Assembly (NCBI GenBank): GCA_017853515.1
Contig: JAFMJK010000035.1
Location: 1-14,268, forward strand
Direction of reading: 5' to 3'
DNA length: 14,268 bases
Source: Chthoniobacterales bacterium
GTDB lineage: Bacteria; Verrucomicrobiota; Verrucomicrobiia; Chthoniobacterales; JACTMZ01
The position numbers and the translations under genes were made by a program. The notes beneath the pieces were generated by a model that saw nothing but the letters and a program-made list of their open reading frames with translations, made no database searches and was not told the DNA's origin. Positions 12,541 through 14,268 of the stretch are shown here, piece after piece (the first letter of the stretch is position 1; each line of letters starts with the position of its first letter).

Positions 12541-13392
12541 TTAGTTCTTCTTCTTGCTCTTGCGGCGCTCGACGATGAAGCGGTCCGACGGTTTGTGTTT
12601 TTTGCGGGTTTTGAATCCCTTGGCGAGTTGGCCCCACGGGCTGACCGGGTGCTGGCGTCCGCCGCCGCCCTTCGATTTGCCGTTGCCGCCGCCGTTCGGG
12701 TGGTCGATCGGGTTCATGACCATGCCGCGCACGGTCGGGCGGATGCCGAGCCAGCGGGAACGCCCGGCTTTGCCGCTCGAGACGTTCATGTGCTCGGAAT
12801 TGCCGACCTGCCCCATGGTGGCGTGGCATTTGCCGTTGAGCTTGCGGATCTCGCCCGAGGGCATCTTCACGAGCGCGTAGCCGGCCTCGAAGTTGTTGAG
12901 CACGGCTTGTTGTCCGGCGCTGCGCGCGACTTGGCCGCCTCGGCCGGGGATGAGTTCGATGTTGTGGATGGCCGAACCGGGAGGGATGCGCTCGAGCGGC
13001 AGCGAGTTGCCGACTTCGGGTGCAGCCTCCGGACCGGAGGAAACTTTCATCCCGACCTTCAGGCCGTCGGGGGCGAGGATGTAGGCCTTCTCGCCGTCCG
13101 CGTATTGCAGCAACGCGATACGCGCGGTGCGGTTCGGATCGTATTCGATCGCGACGACGTCGGCGGTCACGCCGTGCTTGCGGCGTTTGAAATCGATGAG
13201 GCGCAGCTTGCGCTTGTGGCCCCCGCCGATGTGACGGCAGGTCAGGCGGCCCTGGTTGTTGCGGCCGCCGGTGCGCTTGCGCGTGGTGAGGAGGCTTTTC
13301 TCCGGCTTTTTGTTCTTGGTGATCTCCTCGAAGGAAGGGAGGGCCTTGAAGCGCGCGGAAGGCGTGAGCGGACGGAAAGTTTTGAGTGCCAT
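12541..13392 (-). CDS. rplB: Large subunit ribosomal protein L2 (uL2)
   Basis: L2 is needed for subunit association and peptidyl transferase activity. The 283-residue product starts MALKTFRPLTPSARFKAL and carries the signatures RHIGGGHKRKLRLIDFKR (53-70), ELIPGRGGQVARSAG (146-160), MPSGEIRKLNGKCHATMGQV (177-196) and the C-terminal WLGIRPTVRGMVMNPIDHP (214-232). H231 corresponds to the functionally important H229 of the E. coli protein, but the usual next His of the DHPHGGG motif is Asn233 here, and about four extra residues follow (GKSKGGGGRQ). The start at 13392 is supported by AAGGAGAA at 13401-13408; an upstream in-frame ATG at 13461 would overlap rplW and adds non-family residues. Confidence 0.98.
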   Translation of the reverse strand: MALKTFRPLTPSARFKALPSFEEITKNKKPEKSLLTTRKRTGGRNNQGRLTCRHIGGGHKRKLRLIDFKRRKHGVTADVVAIEYDPNRTARIALLQYADGEKAYILAPDGLKVGMKVSSGPEAAPEVGNSLPLERIPPGSAIHNIELIPGRGGQVARSAGQQAVLNNFEAGYALVKMPSGEIRKLNGKCHATMGQVGNSEHMNVSSGKAGRSRWLGIRPTVRGMVMNPIDHPNGGGNGKSKGGGGRQHPVSPWGQLAKGFKTRKKHKPSDRFIVERRKSKKKN

Positions 13393-13400
13393 GGCGTGAG

Positions 13401-13408
13401 TTCTCCTT
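13401..13408 (-). promoter_or_regulatory. Shine-Dalgarno site of rplB
   Basis: AAGGAGAA on the minus strand ends 8 nt before the rplB ATG and overlaps the rplW stop codon (13407-13409). It fixes the rplB start at 13392 rather than at the longer in-frame ATG. Confidence 0.8.
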
Positions 13409-13691
13409 AGACGAGGTCGAGTTTTTCGCCCTCCTTGAGCGTGACGATGGCTTTCTTCCAATGCGGGCGGCGGCCGAAGTCGGCGCGGCGTTCGCGCTTC
13501 TTCTTGCCGGCGTAGTTGGCCGTGTTGACCGAGGCGACCTTCTTCTGGAAGAGGCTTTCCACCGCCGCCTTGATCTCGAGCTTGTTGGCCGCGGGGTTGA
13601 CCTCGAAAACGTATTTGTTCCCCTTCTCGGTAAGGATGGTGGCCTTCTCGGTCAGGCGGATGGTGCGGATGATGTCAAAGGGCTCTTTCAT
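13407..13691 (-). CDS. rplW: Large subunit ribosomal protein L23 (uL23)
   Basis: L23 sits at the tunnel exit and is the docking point for trigger factor and SRP. The 94-residue protein has the L23 layout: DIIRTIRLTEKATILTEKGN (6-25), YVFEVNPAANKLEIKAAVE (27-45), SLFQKKVASVNTANYAGKKK (46-65) and a C-terminal strand KKAIVTLKEGEKLDLV. The ATG overlaps the rplD stop by 4 nt (ATGA) and has an AAAGGA upstream inside rplD. rplB follows after 14 nt. Confidence 0.98.
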   Translation of the reverse strand: MKEPFDIIRTIRLTEKATILTEKGNKYVFEVNPAANKLEIKAAVESLFQKKVASVNTANYAGKKKRERRADFGRRPHWKKAIVTLKEGEKLDLV

Positions 13692-14268
13692 GCTGCCGTC
13701 CTTTCCGAAATTTTGGCGAGGGCGTCGCCGGTCAGGAGAATTTTGTCATAGCGGAGCAGGTGCTCCGGATTCACGTCGGACGCGTTGACGAGAAGGACGT
13801 TGCCGACATTGCGCGCGGCGCGGAAGGTTGTCTCCTCGAAGGCGGGCGACACGAGGAGGACGTTGCGCGCGTCCTTCGCGTTGGTCTTCACATACGAAAT
13901 GAATTTCGCCGTCTTGCCGTCCGGGATGGCGGGTGCGTCGACGAGCAGGACATCCCCGGCGAGGATGCGCGCGCTGAGCGCTTTGCGCAGGGCGAGCTTC
14001 TTGACCGACTTGGGCGTCTTCTTGGAATAGTCGCGCGGTTTGGGTCCGAAGACCACGCCGCCGCCGCGCCAGACGGGCGAGGACTTGTAGCCGGCGCGGG
14101 CGCGGCCCGTGCCTTTTTGGCGCCAGGGCTTGGCGCCGGAGAGATTGACCTCCGCTTTGGTCTTGGTGTTGGCCGAACCGGTGCGGCGGTTGGCGCGCAG
14201 GGCCGTGACCACATCGTGGACGGCCTGCGTGCCCTTGCCATTCTCGATGATGGCGATGTTGGCCTTCT
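13688..14268 (-). CDS. rplD: Large subunit ribosomal protein L4 (uL4), N-terminus outside window
   Basis: L4 reaches with a long loop into the peptide exit tunnel and, in E. coli, represses the S10 operon. The visible 192 residues include QAVHDVVTALRANRRTGSAN, the loop block NLSGAKPWRQKGTGRARAGY and SSPVWRGGGVVFGPKPRDYS, and the C-terminal Rossmann-like part (DVLLVDAP, ARNVLLVSPA, LRYDKILLTGDALAKI). The reading frame stays open to the right edge, upstream of an internal GTG at 14212, and matches L4 there, so about 15-25 N-terminal residues are missing. rplC and rpsJ would be expected beyond the edge. The stop overlaps the rplW start by 4 nt. Confidence 0.97.
   Translation of the reverse strand, partial: KANIAIIENGKGTQAVHDVVTALRANRRTGSANTKTKAEVNLSGAKPWRQKGTGRARAGYKSSPVWRGGGVVFGPKPRDYSKKTPKSVKKLALRKALSARILAGDVLLVDAPAIPDGKTAKFISYVKTNAKDARNVLLVSPAFEETTFRAARNVGNVLLVNASDVNPEHLLRYDKILLTGDALAKISERTAA

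Noticed and set aside
12280..13410. A 376-codon plus-strand open frame opposite rpsS and rplB
   Set aside because: It is antisense to two near-consensus ribosomal proteins and looks like shadow composition.

Overview
The window is almost entirely one long minus-strand ribosomal protein cluster, the fused S10-spc-alpha layout of bacteria, and it reads from the right edge towards the left. In transcription order it holds rplD (5' end outside the window), rplW, rplB, rpsS, an unrecognised secreted coiled-coil protein, rplV, rpsC, rplP, rpmC, rpsQ, rplN, rplX, rplE, rpsH, rplF, rplR, rpsE, rplO, secY, map, infA, rpmJ, rpsM, rpsK and rpsD. A strong Rho-independent terminator follows rpsD. Beyond it lies a separate minus-strand gene for an exported YtcJ-type amidohydrolase, cut by the left edge of the window.

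The organism is a GC-rich bacterium. Several traits together suggest Verrucomicrobiota or a close PVC relative: no rpsN between rplE and rpsH, no rpmD between rpsE and rplO, Lys/Ala-rich tails on S11, L22, S3 and L24, a SecY with an extra C-terminal hydrophobic segment, sparse Shine-Dalgarno motifs, and a coiled-coil protein with a small beta-rich C-terminal domain. This placement is inference from remembered family features; no search was run.

Layout from right to left: 14268-10993 is the S10-type part (L4, L23, L2, S19, the inserted gene, L22); 10988-5806 runs S3 through L15; 5805-5639 is the only sizeable gap in the cluster and carries a three-hairpin REPIN-like repeat; 5638-3134 is secY-map-infA; 3121-1279 is L36-S13-S11-S4; 1255-1170 is terminator plus a dyad; 1169-1 is the amidohydrolase. 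Most genes abut within 0-20 nt or overlap by 1-4 nt, which implies co-transcription and coupled translation. Every gene lies on the minus strand; the long plus-strand ORFs are antisense shadows of GC-rich genes.

Functionally the window makes much of both ribosomal subunits, the protein-export channel (SecY), the N-terminal methionine-removing enzyme (Map) and initiation factor IF-1. The most unusual item is the secreted protein gene wedged between rpsS and rplV, two of the most conserved neighbours in bacterial genomes. Also notable are the repeat between rplO and secY, the ~90-residue N-terminal extension of S11, the SecY tail, and the missing rpoA-rplQ pair after rpsD.
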